Of a stretch of 64,000 nucleotides of DNA, positions 16,948 through 26,183 are shown piece by piece. The position numbers and the translations under genes were made by a program. This DNA is from Asanoa iriomotensis. GTDB taxonomy: Bacteria; Actinomycetota; Actinomycetes; Mycobacteriales; Micromonosporaceae. Position 1 is the first letter of the stretch, and every line of letters begins with the position of its first letter. The notes under the pieces are model-generated. The model saw only the letters and a list, made by a program, of their open reading frames with translations. It did not search any database and had not been told where the DNA came from. The stretch spans positions 19,600-83,599 of the forward strand of contig NZ_BONC01000036.1 of NCBI RefSeq assembly GCF_016862515.1. Direction: 5' to 3'.

Positions 16948-18548
16948 AGACGTGGACCCTGCGCCGCCGGTTGGTGGCCCTCACCGCCGTGGTCGGCGTC
17001 CTGCTGGTGCTGATCGCCGTGGTCGCCGCCGGGGTCGCCGCGCAGAACCGCAACCATCTCGACACGCTGCTCGACAAGACCGGCCCGCTGCGGACCAGCA
17101 CGGCCGGCCTGCAGACCGCGCTCGTCAACCAAGAGACCGGCATCCGCGGGTACGCCGTCAGCGGCAACCGCAGCGACCTCGAGCCCTACACCAGAGGTCT
17201 CGCGTCCGAGCGCGAGTTGGTCGAGTTCATGCGGCCGCTGCTGCGCGACGACCCGGAGATCGCCGGCCAGCTCCAGCGGGTCGAGGAGCAGGCCGCCGCG
17301 TGGCGGTCGAGCGTCGCCCAGCCGGTGCTGTCGGCGCCCGACATCACCACCGCCCGCGGCTACATCGACGACGAGGCGCGGGTGCGCTTCGACGAGCTGC
17401 GCACCTCGCTCGACGAGCTGCAGCGGCAGATGCTGGTGCTCCGCGACAACGCCGCCGACAAGGCCCGTGACACCGGCAACACCCTGGTGTTCCTGCTGGT
17501 CGTGGCCGCCGCAGTGATCGTCGTGGCGGGCGTCGCCCTGCTGTTGTCGCTCAACCGGGCGGTGATCGGCCCCGTCACCGACCTGGCCGACCAGGTGCGC
17601 GACGTGCGCGCGGGCGACTACCAGCGGAAGATCACCGGCGTCGGGCCGCCGGAGCTGAGCCGGCTCGCCGCCGACATCGACGCGATGCGCCAGCAGATCG
17701 CCGCCGACCTGGCCGAGGTGGGCGCGGCGCGCGAGCGCGTCGAGTGGGTCAACAACCAGCTTCAGCGCCAGGCCGAGGAGCTCATCCGGTCCAACCGTGA
17801 CCTGGAGCAGTTCGCCTACGTCGCGTCGCACGACCTGCAGGAGCCGCTGCGCAAGGTGGCCAGCTTCTGCCAGCTGCTCCAGCGCCGCTACGCCGGCCAG
17901 CTCGACGAGCGGGCGGACCAGTACATCGCGTTCGCGGTCGACGGCGCGCAGCGGATGCAGCGGCTGATCAACGACCTGCTGGCGTTCTCCCGCATCGGCC
18001 GGGTCAACACCGGCTTCGTCGAGGTCGACCTCGACCGGGTGATGGCCGAGGTGAGCAGCCAGACCGAGAGCGCACGCGAGTACGCCGAGGGTGAGCTGGT
18101 CTTCCACGACCTCCCGACGGTGCTGGGCGAAGAAGCCTTGCTGACGAACCTGCTGACCAACCTGGTCAGCAACTCGATCAAGTTCCGGCGCCCGGGTGTG
18201 CCGCCCCGGGTCGAGGTCTCCGCGCGCCGGGTCGGCGACGAGTGGGAGATCAGCTGTGCCGACAACGGCATCGGCGTCGAGCCCGAGTTCGCCGACAAGA
18301 TCTTCGTGATCTTCCAGCGGTTGCACTCCAAGGACGCGTACCCCGGCACCGGCATCGGGCTGGCCATCGCCAAGAAGATCGTCGAATATCACGGTGGCCG
18401 GATCTGGGTCGACGTGGACACCGCCGAGGGCACGGTCATCCGCTTCACCCTTCCGGTGCTGGCGGAGGACCCGCCCGGCGGAGACCAGCCACCGGCACAG
18501 GCCGAACCCACCCATGACACGACCGAGGCGAAGGAAGTGGCGGCATGA
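16944..18548 (+). CDS. CHASE3-HAMP sensor histidine kinase
   Basis: 534 aa, GTG start coupled to the preceding stop. TM1 (about 10-34) is followed by an extracytoplasmic CHASE3-like helical domain ([14 protein letters not shown] is typical), TM2 (about 178-202), HAMP, a coiled coil, and HisKA with H296 in [14 protein letters not shown], a box common in phytochrome-like kinases. The HATPase has the N box [18 protein letters not shown] and [12 protein letters not shown]. It should autophosphorylate and donate to the receiver-phosphatase upstream and/or the small receiver downstream, with which it forms an overlapping three-gene operon. The sensed ligand is unknown. Confidence 0.9.
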   Translation: MKTWTLRRRLVALTAVVGVLLVLIAVVAAGVAAQNRNHLDTLLDKTGPLRTSTAGLQTALVNQETGIRGYAVSGNRSDLEPYTRGLASERELVEFMRPLLRDDPEIAGQLQRVEEQAAAWRSSVAQPVLSAPDITTARGYIDDEARVRFDELRTSLDELQRQMLVLRDNAADKARDTGNTLVFLLVVAAAVIVVAGVALLLSLNRAVIGPVTDLADQVRDVRAGDYQRKITGVGPPELSRLAADIDAMRQQIAADLAEVGAARERVEWVNNQLQRQAEELIRSNRDLEQFAYVASHDLQEPLRKVASFCQLLQRRYAGQLDERADQYIAFAVDGAQRMQRLINDLLAFSRIGRVNTGFVEVDLDRVMAEVSSQTESAREYAEGELVFHDLPTVLGEEALLTNLLTNLVSNSIKFRRPGVPPRVEVSARRVGDEWEISCADNGIGVEPEFADKIFVIFQRLHSKDAYPGTGIGLAIAKKIVEYHGGRIWVDVDTAEGTVIRFTLPVLAEDPPGGDQPPAQAEPTHDTTEAKEVAA

Positions 18549-18997
18549 CGGCACCTGCCGACGGCAAGAGCCCCATCGAGGTGCTCCTTGTCGAGGACGA
18601 CCCGGGCGACGTGCTCATGACGCAGGAGGCGTTCGAGGAGCACAAGCTGCGCAACCGCCTGACCGTCGTGTCGGACGGCGCGGAGGCGCTGGCCTACCTG
18701 CGGCGCGAGGGCCAGTACGCGGACGCGGTCGCACCCGACCTGATCCTGCTCGACCTCAACCTGCCCCGCCGGGACGGTCGCGAGGTGCTCGCCGAGATCA
18801 AGAAGGACGACGAGCTCTGCCGGATCCCGGTGGTGGTGCTGACCACCTCCGCCGCCGACGAGGACATCCTGCGCAGCTACCAGCTGCACGCCAACGCCTA
18901 TGTCACCAAGCCCGTCGACTTCGAACGCTTCATCTCGGTCGTACGGCAAATCGACGAGTTCTTCGTCAGTGTGGTCAAGCTCCCCCCGCGCAACTGA
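18545..18997 (+). CDS. Stand-alone response regulator (Rcp1-like receiver)
   Basis: 150 aa, a single receiver domain with EDDPGD at residues 17-22, phospho-acceptor D70 ([13 protein letters not shown]), the Thr of VLTTS and Lys of YVTKPVD. The Rcp1-type motif [10 protein letters not shown] and the long beta4-alpha4 segment ([11 protein letters not shown]) are typical of receivers paired with phytochrome-like kinases. There is no output domain, so it is a phosphorelay carrier or works by protein contact. Its ATG overlaps the kinase stop (ATGA). Confidence 0.9.
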   Translation: MTAPADGKSPIEVLLVEDDPGDVLMTQEAFEEHKLRNRLTVVSDGAEALAYLRREGQYADAVAPDLILLDLNLPRRDGREVLAEIKKDDELCRIPVVVLTTSAADEDILRSYQLHANAYVTKPVDFERFISVVRQIDEFFVSVVKLPPRN

Positions 18998-19007
18998 AAG
19001 CGAATTT

Positions 19008-19817
19008 GTGATCGACGCACAACTAGGCGGCCGGGTCGGCGCGCTGGTGCGGCAGACCGCCGCCACCGTCGTCCTGCCGTCATACCAGCACCTGAAGGCA
19101 TCGGAAATCAGCGAGAAGGGCCCCGGCGAGCTCGTCACCGTCGCCGACCGCCGGTCCGAGGAGGCGCTCACCGCGGGCCTGCGCGAACTGCTGCCCGGCT
19201 CGGTCGTGGTCGGCGAGGAGGCCTACGCGGCGGACCCGACCGTGCTCGGTCGCATCGGCGGCGCGGCACCGTCCTGGATCGTCGACCCGATCGACGGCAC
19301 CGCCAACTACGCCGCCGGCCGCGGGCCGTTCTGCCTGATGGTGGCGCTCGTCCGCCCCGAGGGCCTGGCCGCGGCGTGGATCTACGACCCGATCGACGAC
19401 CTGATGGGGTACGCCGTCGCGGGCGGCGGCGCGTTCCTCAACGACGTGCGGGTCGAGCCGGCCGCCCCGCTCCCGCCGGACCAGGTGCGCGGCGTCGCAC
19501 CGGCCACCTACTACCCGGCCGACCTGCGGGCCAAGGTGCTCGACGGCCGGGGCAGCCTGGGCGAGGTCACCGGCGGGCAGCACTGCGCCGGTCGCGAGTA
19601 CCTCGACCTGGTCGCCGGTCGCCAGCAGTTCTCGATGTTCTGGCGCACCTGGCCGTGGGACCACGCCCCGGGCGCCCTGCTGGTCCGCGAGGCGGGCGGC
19701 GTGGTCCGCCGGCTCAACGGCGGCGAATACACCGTGGTCCCCGACCCGGGTCAGGGGCTCTTGGCGGCCATCGACGAACCGACCTGGCAGGCGGTGTCCG
19801 ACGCACTCATACCGTGA
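19008..19817 (+). CDS. Inositol-monophosphatase-family phosphatase
   Basis: 269 aa from the GTG at 19008, 10 bp after the response regulator. It contains GEE (E70, E71), the metal and substrate motif WIVDPIDGTANY (D93, D96) and the C-terminal WPWDHAPGALLV box of the family, all needed for two-metal catalysis. Members hydrolyse inositol phosphate, histidinol phosphate, fructose bisphosphate or nucleotide (PAP) substrates; the sequence does not decide which. It could be the last gene of the signalling operon by spacing, but a functional link is not evident. Confidence 0.85.
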   Translation: MIDAQLGGRVGALVRQTAATVVLPSYQHLKASEISEKGPGELVTVADRRSEEALTAGLRELLPGSVVVGEEAYAADPTVLGRIGGAAPSWIVDPIDGTANYAAGRGPFCLMVALVRPEGLAAAWIYDPIDDLMGYAVAGGGAFLNDVRVEPAAPLPPDQVRGVAPATYYPADLRAKVLDGRGSLGEVTGGQHCAGREYLDLVAGRQQFSMFWRTWPWDHAPGALLVREAGGVVRRLNGGEYTVVPDPGQGLLAAIDEPTWQAVSDALIP

Positions 19818-19916
19818 CCGTCCGTGAGCGATTCTCGCGGGCACGCCGGACCACTCCAGATCGGGTACGCTGTCCGGCGGCCAGCGGGGGATCCATTGTG
19901 ACGGAAGGGAATCGTA

Positions 19917-20948
19917 GTGCCTCGTACGGTGACGCGACACCGGTGGCGAGCCTTGCTCGTCGCACTGCTCGCGGCCGTGACGGTCGCAGTCGGTGCTCCG
20001 GTCACGGGCGCGTACGCAGCGCCGAATCCCGCCCCCAAGGAAAACGACGAGAAGAAGTTGCGCGACAACCTCGAGGCCGCCGCCAAGGGACAGGTCGAGG
20101 CGCAGCGCAAGCTCGCGGCGTCGAAGAAGCGCGCCGTGACCCTCACCACGCAGGTCAACCAGTTGGAGACGAAGGTCGAGGTCATGCGCGCGCAGGTCGG
20201 CGCGTTCGCCGTCGAGTCCTATCGCACCGGCCGGCTGACCGGGCTGTCCGCTCTGCTCGGCAGCGCCTCACCGGATGACTTCCTGGCCCGCGCGGGCAGC
20301 CTCGACATGATGGCGCAGCGCGACGCCGGTGCCCTGCGCGGCTACGCCGAGGCGCACGAGGCCGCCCAGGAGGCCAAGGCGAAGCTCGACCACGAGGTGC
20401 GTGAGCAGGCAAGGCAGGTCGCCACCCTGGCCAAGCGCAAGGAAGACGCCGAGCGGGCGCTGCGCAGCGTCGGCGGCGGCACGACCACCGCCGGCTACAT
20501 CAACCCGAACTCGCCGGCCGCCAAGCCGGCACCGCGCAACTCCGACGGCTCGTGGCCGTCCGAGTCGTGCTCGGTCGACGACCCGACGCCGGCCAGCGGC
20601 TGCATCACCCCGCGCACGCTGCACGCGCTGCAGCAGGCACAGTCCGACGGCTTCAAGCGCTACGTCTCGTGCTTCCGCTCTGGCGGCGGCGGCGAACATC
20701 CCAAGGGCCGGGCCTGCGACTTCTCCGCCGCCGCGGGCGGCTTCGAGAACAAGAGCGCCACCGGCGGCGACAAGGCCTACGGCGACAACCTGGCGTCCTA
20801 CTTCATCAAGAACGCCAACGCGCTCGGGGTCATGTACGTCATCTGGTATCGACGAATCTGGATGCCTGGCACGGGCTGGAAGTCCTACAGCGGCGGTGGC
20901 GACCCGGCCGCCGACCACACCAACCACGTGCACCTGTCCATGCTTTGA
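19917..20948 (+). CDS. Secreted coiled-coil protein with M15-like metallopeptidase domain
   Basis: 343 aa with a GTG start. A signal peptide ends near residue 35 (GAYA/AP). Residues 40-180 are a charged coiled coil resembling the N-terminal segments of actinobacterial peptidoglycan hydrolases (KTEVMRAQVGAFAVESYRTGR-like). The C-terminal ~130 residues have HPKGRACDF (H261, D268) and the ending DHTNHVHLS (H337, H339), the zinc-ligand pattern HxxxxxxD...HxH of the D-Ala-D-Ala carboxypeptidase (M15/Hedgehog-like) fold. Predicted role: cleavage or binding of cell-wall peptides outside the membrane. A paralogue in plan, with NlpC/P60 instead, is at 36982-37950. Confidence 0.75.
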   Translation: MPRTVTRHRWRALLVALLAAVTVAVGAPVTGAYAAPNPAPKENDEKKLRDNLEAAAKGQVEAQRKLAASKKRAVTLTTQVNQLETKVEVMRAQVGAFAVESYRTGRLTGLSALLGSASPDDFLARAGSLDMMAQRDAGALRGYAEAHEAAQEAKAKLDHEVREQARQVATLAKRKEDAERALRSVGGGTTTAGYINPNSPAAKPAPRNSDGSWPSESCSVDDPTPASGCITPRTLHALQQAQSDGFKRYVSCFRSGGGGEHPKGRACDFSAAAGGFENKSATGGDKAYGDNLASYFIKNANALGVMYVIWYRRIWMPGTGWKSYSGGGDPAADHTNHVHLSML

Positions 20949-20966
20949 CCCCCGTACCCTGACCGG

Positions 20967-22511
20967 ATGGAACAGACCACCGCGACAGCGGTCGACGTGC
21001 CCGAACGCCGCCCACTGCCCGGCGGCCTGGCCGCCTTCCTCGTGTTCCTGTCGAGCGGCGCCGTCCTGGTGCTGGAGACCGTCGCGTTGCGGCTGGTCGG
21101 TCCCTACCTGGGCGTGACCCTGCAGGTGACCAGCGCCGTGATCGGCGTCGCGCTGGCGGCGATCGCCTACGGCGCCTGGACGGGCGGCCGCGTCGCCGAC
21201 AAGCGCGACCCCCGCACGCTGCTGCCGGGCGCGCTGGTGCTCGCCGGCATCGCGACCGCGGTGACGCTGCCGGTGGTCAGGTACGCGGGCGAGGCGCTGC
21301 GCGGCGGTGCGGTCAGCGGCATCCTGCTGCTCACCGCGCTGGCGGTGTTCGTGCCGGCGTTCCTGCTCTCCGCGGTCACCCCGCTGGTGGTCAAACTCCA
21401 ACTCGGCGACCTGCGCAACACCGGGCAGGTGGTCGGCAAGCTGTCCAGCGTCGGCACGCTCGGCGCGGTCACCGCCACGCTGGTCACCGGCTTCATCCTC
21501 GTGGCGGCGCTGCCCACCTCGGTCATCCTGATCGCGCTGGCGGCCGCGCTGGGCCTGGCCGGCCTCGGCATCGGCTGGTACCTGCGGCGCACCGACAAGC
21601 TCGCGCTGGCGGGCACGAGCCGGGCGGGCGCGGTGCTCGCGATCGTCGGGCTGGCCGGCGCCGGGCTCTCCGCGGCGGCGCCCACGCCGTGTGACGTCGA
21701 GACCGCCTACCACTGCGCCGCGGTCGAGGCCGACCCGGCGCGGGACGGCGGCCGCACGCTGTTCCTCAACTCCGCCCGGCACTCGTTCGTGGACCTCGAC
21801 GACCCGACGTACCTGGAGTTCGCGTACACCCGCTGGCTCGGCGCGGTCGCGGGTGTGGTCAAACCCGGCACCGAGCGGATCGACGCGGTCCACCTCGGCG
21901 GCGGCGGGTTCACCATGCCGCGCTACGTCACCGCCACCCGGCCCGGCAGCGCCAACGAGGTGTACGAGCTCGACGGCGCGCTGGTCGAGCTGGACGAGCG
22001 TGAGCTGGGCGTACGACAGGGTCCGGACCTGACCACCAAGGTCGGCGACGCCCGGATGCTGCTCGGGCAGCGCGCCTCGGCCAGCGCGGACCTGGTGATC
22101 GGCGACGCGTTCGGCCACCTCGTGGTGCCGTGGCACCTGGCGACCCGGGAGATGGCGGCCGACATCCGCCGGGTGGTCCGGCCCGAGGGCATCTACGCGC
22201 AGAACGTCATCGACTACCCGCCGCTGCGGTTCATCAAGGCCGAGGTGGCCACCGTCGCGGCCGAGTTCGCGCACGTCGCACTGATCGCGCCCGAGCGGTC
22301 GCTGGCCGGCGAGCAGGGTTCCAACTTCGTCATCGTGGCCTCGCCCGCACCGCTGCCGATGGACCAGCTGCGGATGCGGCTGACCGAGGACGACGACGGC
22401 GGTGCGACCACGATCATCAGCGGCGCGGAGCTGGCCGCGTTCGTCGACGACGCGAAACCGCTGACCGACGAGTACGCCCCCGTGGACCAACTGCTGGCCA
22501 CTGGTGGCTGA
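20967..22511 (+). CDS. Fused membrane/spermidine-synthase-like protein
   Basis: 514 aa. The first ~235 residues hold about seven membrane helices; the soluble C-terminal half has a Rossmann methyltransferase/aminopropyltransferase fold with VHLGGGGFTMPRY (SAM-type glycine loop), EVYELDGALVELDE, KVGDARMLL and DLVIGDAFG. This architecture matches the 'fused MFS/spermidine synthase' proteins common in actinobacteria. The catalytic DDx motif of true spermidine synthases is not obvious, so polyamine synthesis is not assured. It starts 18 bp after the coiled-coil hydrolase and may be cotranscribed. Confidence 0.8.
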   Translation: MEQTTATAVDVPERRPLPGGLAAFLVFLSSGAVLVLETVALRLVGPYLGVTLQVTSAVIGVALAAIAYGAWTGGRVADKRDPRTLLPGALVLAGIATAVTLPVVRYAGEALRGGAVSGILLLTALAVFVPAFLLSAVTPLVVKLQLGDLRNTGQVVGKLSSVGTLGAVTATLVTGFILVAALPTSVILIALAAALGLAGLGIGWYLRRTDKLALAGTSRAGAVLAIVGLAGAGLSAAAPTPCDVETAYHCAAVEADPARDGGRTLFLNSARHSFVDLDDPTYLEFAYTRWLGAVAGVVKPGTERIDAVHLGGGGFTMPRYVTATRPGSANEVYELDGALVELDERELGVRQGPDLTTKVGDARMLLGQRASASADLVIGDAFGHLVVPWHLATREMAADIRRVVRPEGIYAQNVIDYPPLRFIKAEVATVAAEFAHVALIAPERSLAGEQGSNFVIVASPAPLPMDQLRMRLTEDDDGGATTIISGAELAAFVDDAKPLTDEYAPVDQLLATGG

Positions 22512-22590
22512 CCGGCTCAGCTAGCTTGTTCGGCCAACCGAATCTGACGTATCAGGTTCCAACCGCAGCTCAGCGGGCAAGACAACTCGC

Positions 22591-24126
22591 ATGGCAGCGG
22601 TTGGTGGGCGCTACCGGCTGGTCGAACGACTCGGCGCGGGCGGCATGTCGGTGGTCTGGCGCGGGTACGACGAGGTGCTCGGGCGCCAGGTCGCGGTCAA
22701 GGTGCTGGCACCGTCGCTGGCCGAGGACAGGCTGTTCCGCGAGCGGATCCGGGCCGAGGCGCAGGCCGCCGCCCGGCTCAGCCATCCACACATCATTTCC
22801 GTCTACGACTACGGCGAGTCCGGCGGCGCACCGTACGTGGTGATGGAGCTCGTCGACGGTGTGCCGCTGAACGCGGTCACCATGCCCATGCCGTGGCGGG
22901 ACGCGATCGCGATCTGCGCCGAGATCGGCTCGGCACTGGCCGCCGCGCACGACCGGGGCGTGGTGCACCGGGACGTCGCGCCCGGCAACGTGCTGCTGAC
23001 CGCGACGGGTGCCAAGGTCGTCGACTTCGGCATCTCGGGCGTGGTGGGCGAGCAGGAGGTCGGCCCGGACGGTTCGCTGCTCGGCACGCCGGCCTACATC
23101 GCGCCGGAACGCCTCGTCGGCGGCCAGGTCTCGGCGGCCGCCGACGTGTACGGCCTCGGCCTGCTGCTCTACCGCTGCCTCAGCGGCCACCTGCCCTGGC
23201 CCGCCACGACTCGCGTCGAGCTGCTCAAGGCGCACCTCTACGCCGAGCCCGCACCGCTGCCCGAGATCGACGGCCTGCCGCCGGAAGTGGCCGACCTGTG
23301 CATGCGCTGCCTGGCCAAAGAGCCGGGCGAGCGGCCGTCCAGCGCCGAGGTGGTCGTGCTGCTCGGCGCGGAGGGCGGGTTCGTGCCGCGACCGGTGTCG
23401 CCGGTGCCGGTCGCCGTCGGCGCGGAGACCGGCAACACCACCATCCTGCCGCGGACGGGCGACCCGTTGACGGGCCCGGCCCGCGGTGTCGCGCCTGCCG
23501 CCGGCATCGTGGCGCGCGACCTGCTGGCCGGCCGGCGCCGCCAGGTGATCGGCACCGCCGCGGCGGTGGTGTTGCTCGGCGTGGCGGGCGGGGGACTGGC
23601 CTTCGGCCGGGGCGCCGACCCGGCCGGCGCCACCGAGACCACGACGCTGGCCGCACCGGCCGCCGGGGTGGCGGAGACACCGGCCTGCGAGGTCCGCTAC
23701 GCCCTGCGCCGCGACTCGGGAAAGGCCTTCGACGCCGACCTGACCGTGGTCAACGCGGGCTCGGCGCCGGTCACCGACTGGTCGCTGGCGTTCACCTTCC
23801 CGGGCGACCAGAAGGTGACGCGAGCCGCCTCCGCGACCGTCGACCAACAGGGGAGCACGGTCGTGCTCCGCCCGGCCAGCAAGGCCGCGGTGCCGGCCGG
23901 TGGCTCGGCGGGCGTGCGGCTGACCGGCAGCTACGCGCGTTCCAACGCGTTCCCGGTCGAGTTCCGCCTCGACGGCGCGTACTGCTCACCCCAGCTCTCG
24001 ACCGTCACCACGAGCGAGCCGTCGGCGGCACCCAAGCCCAAGCCGCCGAAGGCCGGCGACTCGAGCGGCAAGGGCCCTGGATCCAAGGGTGACAAGGGCA
24101 AGGGCAAGAAGGGCGACCACGACTAG
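22591..24126 (+). CDS. Transmembrane Ser/Thr kinase with extracellular CBM2-like domain
   Basis: 511 aa. The Hanks-type kinase domain (8-270) has the glycine loop GAGGMSVV, K37 in VAVKVL, catalytic loop HRDVAPGN (126-133) and DFG (VVDFGISG). One membrane helix (~316-338) leads to an outside domain bounded by two cysteines (C366 and a Cys near 466) with the VNAGSAPVTDWSLAFTFPG pattern of family-2 carbohydrate-binding modules, then a Lys/Gly-rich tail ending KKGDHD. The catalytic-loop Lys (HRDxKPxN) is replaced by Ala130, unusual for a Ser/Thr kinase although D128 and N133 are kept. It may sense polysaccharide or wall material. The gene converges on the K+ uptake genes with a 4-bp overlap. Confidence 0.85.
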   Translation: MAAVGGRYRLVERLGAGGMSVVWRGYDEVLGRQVAVKVLAPSLAEDRLFRERIRAEAQAAARLSHPHIISVYDYGESGGAPYVVMELVDGVPLNAVTMPMPWRDAIAICAEIGSALAAAHDRGVVHRDVAPGNVLLTATGAKVVDFGISGVVGEQEVGPDGSLLGTPAYIAPERLVGGQVSAAADVYGLGLLLYRCLSGHLPWPATTRVELLKAHLYAEPAPLPEIDGLPPEVADLCMRCLAKEPGERPSSAEVVVLLGAEGGFVPRPVSPVPVAVGAETGNTTILPRTGDPLTGPARGVAPAAGIVARDLLAGRRRQVIGTAAAVVLLGVAGGGLAFGRGADPAGATETTTLAAPAAGVAETPACEVRYALRRDSGKAFDADLTVVNAGSAPVTDWSLAFTFPGDQKVTRAASATVDQQGSTVVLRPASKAAVPAGGSAGVRLTGSYARSNAFPVEFRLDGAYCSPQLSTVTTSEPSAAPKPKPPKAGDSSGKGPGSKGDKGKGKKGDHD

Positions 24127-24788
24127 GTCGTCGCGGCGAACTTCTCCACTTTGGTCGCCTTGCCGGAAACGATCAGGGTGGCGTTCTCGGGGATGACCGT
24201 GTCGGGGGTCGCGAAGGCGAACTCCTTGCCCGGCTCCTTCACGCCGACCACGGTGACGCCGTATTTCCGGCGCAGCCCGAGCTGCGCGAGGGTCTGCCCC
24301 ACCACTCCCCGTGGGACCCGGGTCTTGGCGATCGCGAAGTCGTCGTCGAACTCGATGAAGTCGATCATCCGGCTGCCGATCAGGTGTGCCACCCGCTCGC
24401 CCATCGTCGACTCCGGGTAGATCACCTTCGTCGCGCCGACGGAGGCCAGGATCTTGCCGTGCTTCGTCGAGATCGCCTTGGCCCAGATGTGCGGCACTCC
24501 GAGCTCGACCAGCGCGAGCACGGTCAGGATGCTGTGCTCCATGTGCGTGCCGATGCCGACCACCGCGTGGGTGAAATCGGGCACCCCGAGCTGGCGGAGG
24601 GCGTCCTCGTCGGTCGCGTCGGCCTCGGCCACGTGGGTCAGCCGCTCCGACCACTCCTGCACGAGCTTGGGATCGATGTCGATGCCCAGCACCTCGTGAC
24701 CGAGCTGCTGCAGCGAGCCGGCGACCGCGCCGCCGAACCGCCCGAGCCCGATCACCACGACGTTGTCGTCGCCTCCGATGTCAGCCAA
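24123..24788 (-). CDS. KtrA/TrkA-type K+ uptake regulatory subunit (RCK protein)
   Basis: 221 aa with a TTG start at 24788, which overlaps the end of the channel gene by 8 bp. The N-terminal RCK_N domain has the dinucleotide loop VVIGLGRFGGAVA and a conserved acidic residue at the end of beta2 (GIDIDP); the RCK_C domain occupies about residues 138-221. Single RCK_N-RCK_C proteins form octameric rings that gate KtrB-type channels in response to ATP/ADP or NAD(H). With the adjacent channel it makes a complete Ktr-like system. Confidence 0.9.
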   Translation of the reverse strand: MADIGGDDNVVVIGLGRFGGAVAGSLQQLGHEVLGIDIDPKLVQEWSERLTHVAEADATDEDALRQLGVPDFTHAVVGIGTHMEHSILTVLALVELGVPHIWAKAISTKHGKILASVGATKVIYPESTMGERVAHLIGSRMIDFIEFDDDFAIAKTRVPRGVVGQTLAQLGLRRKYGVTVVGVKEPGKEFAFATPDTVIPENATLIVSGKATKVEKFAATT

Positions 24789-26115
24789 CGATGGGTCGCT
24801 CCTCCGGGTATCGGTACAGCCGGCGCTGGGTGTTGAGGGCGATGGCCGACCCTACCGCGATCGTCCCCACGCGGCCGATGAACATCAGAACCACCAGAAT
24901 GACCTGCGCGGTGCCGGGCAGACCGGGAGTGATGCCCGTCGACAACCCGACCGTGGCGAAGGCGGACGTCACCTCGAAGAGCGCCGCCTCGAACGAGACG
25001 CCCTCGGTCGCCTCCAGCAGGGCGAACGTGCCGGTCGCGACCAGGCCGACGCCGAGCAGCGCCACCGTGAGCGCCTGGCGCTGGGTGGTCTCCGCGATCC
25101 GCCGCTTGCCGATCACCACGTCCGGCTCACCCCGCAGCTCGGCCAGGATCACGAACGCGAGCAGGAAGAACGTGGTCAGCTTGATGCCGCCGGCGGTGCT
25201 CGCGCTGCCGCCGCCGATGAACATGAGCGCGGTCGACAACGCGAGCGTCTCGGTGTGGAAGGCGCCCACGTCGACCGTGTTGAACCCGCCCGACCGGGTC
25301 ATCGCGTCTTGGAAGAACGCCGCCAGCATCTTCTCGGGCACCCCGAGCGGGCCCAGGGTGCCTGGGTTGTCCCACTCGAGCCCGAGCAGCGACACGAAGC
25401 CGAAGACCAGCAGCACGACCCCGCCCCACACGGTGAGCCGGGTGTGCGTCGACCAGGTGGACGGCTTGCCGGCCCGGCGGAACAGCTCGAACAAGACCGG
25501 ATAGCCGATGCTGCCCGCGATCACCCCGATGGTCAGCGGCACGCAGATCCACCCGTCGTCGACGAAATCGACGAGCGAGTTGCTGAACAGCGCGAAGCCG
25601 GCGTTGTTGAACGCCTGGACCGCGTGGAACACGCCGTACCAGGCGGCCTTGCCGACCGGGTAGTCGTACCCGAGCCAGAACCGCCCGCCCACGATCACCG
25701 CGATGGCCGACTCGAAGACGGCCATGGTCAGCGCGATCCGCGCCAGCAACGATCGCACGTCGCCGAGCCCCAGCGCGGAGTCCTCGGCCTGGGCCATCAA
25801 CCGGCTGCGCAGTCCCAACCGCTGCGAGACCAGCAGCGCCAGCAGCGTGGCCATGGCCATGATGCCGAAACCGCCGATCTGGCTCAGCACGGTGATCAGC
25901 ACCTGACCGAAACCGGTCCAGTAGGTCGCGGTGTCGACCACGGCCAGCCCGGTCACGCAGACGGCGGAGGTCGCGGTGAACAGGGCCGTGACGAACGGCG
26001 TCGCTCCCGGCTCCACCCGCGCCGCCGGCATCATCATCAGGAGCGTGCCGATCACCACGGCGCCGAGGAACGCCAACGGCACGAGCCGGGCGGGGTGCTG
26101 CAGGGTGCGGCGCAT
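24781..26115 (-). CDS. KtrB/TrkH-type K+ transporter
   Basis: About 444 aa from the ATG at 26115 (MRRTLQHPARL); an open frame continues 29 codons upstream but without membrane-protein features. It is a multi-pass protein with four pore-loop-like segments, for example TATSAVCVTGL, QAFNNAGFALFSN, DAMTRSGGFNTVD and EVTSAFATVGLSTG, each with the selectivity-filter glycine of the SKT family. It transports K+, probably with Na+ coupling. It is first in a two-gene operon with the RCK subunit. Confidence 0.9.
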   Translation of the reverse strand: MRRTLQHPARLVPLAFLGAVVIGTLLMMMPAARVEPGATPFVTALFTATSAVCVTGLAVVDTATYWTGFGQVLITVLSQIGGFGIMAMATLLALLVSQRLGLRSRLMAQAEDSALGLGDVRSLLARIALTMAVFESAIAVIVGGRFWLGYDYPVGKAAWYGVFHAVQAFNNAGFALFSNSLVDFVDDGWICVPLTIGVIAGSIGYPVLFELFRRAGKPSTWSTHTRLTVWGGVVLLVFGFVSLLGLEWDNPGTLGPLGVPEKMLAAFFQDAMTRSGGFNTVDVGAFHTETLALSTALMFIGGGSASTAGGIKLTTFFLLAFVILAELRGEPDVVIGKRRIAETTQRQALTVALLGVGLVATGTFALLEATEGVSFEAALFEVTSAFATVGLSTGITPGLPGTAQVILVVLMFIGRVGTIAVGSAIALNTQRRLYRYPEERPIVG

Positions 26116-26183
26116 CAGGCATTTCTTACCACGTTCACCGCCTGGCCAAGCCCCCGTCGTGAGACATCGATTGACTGCGGCGC

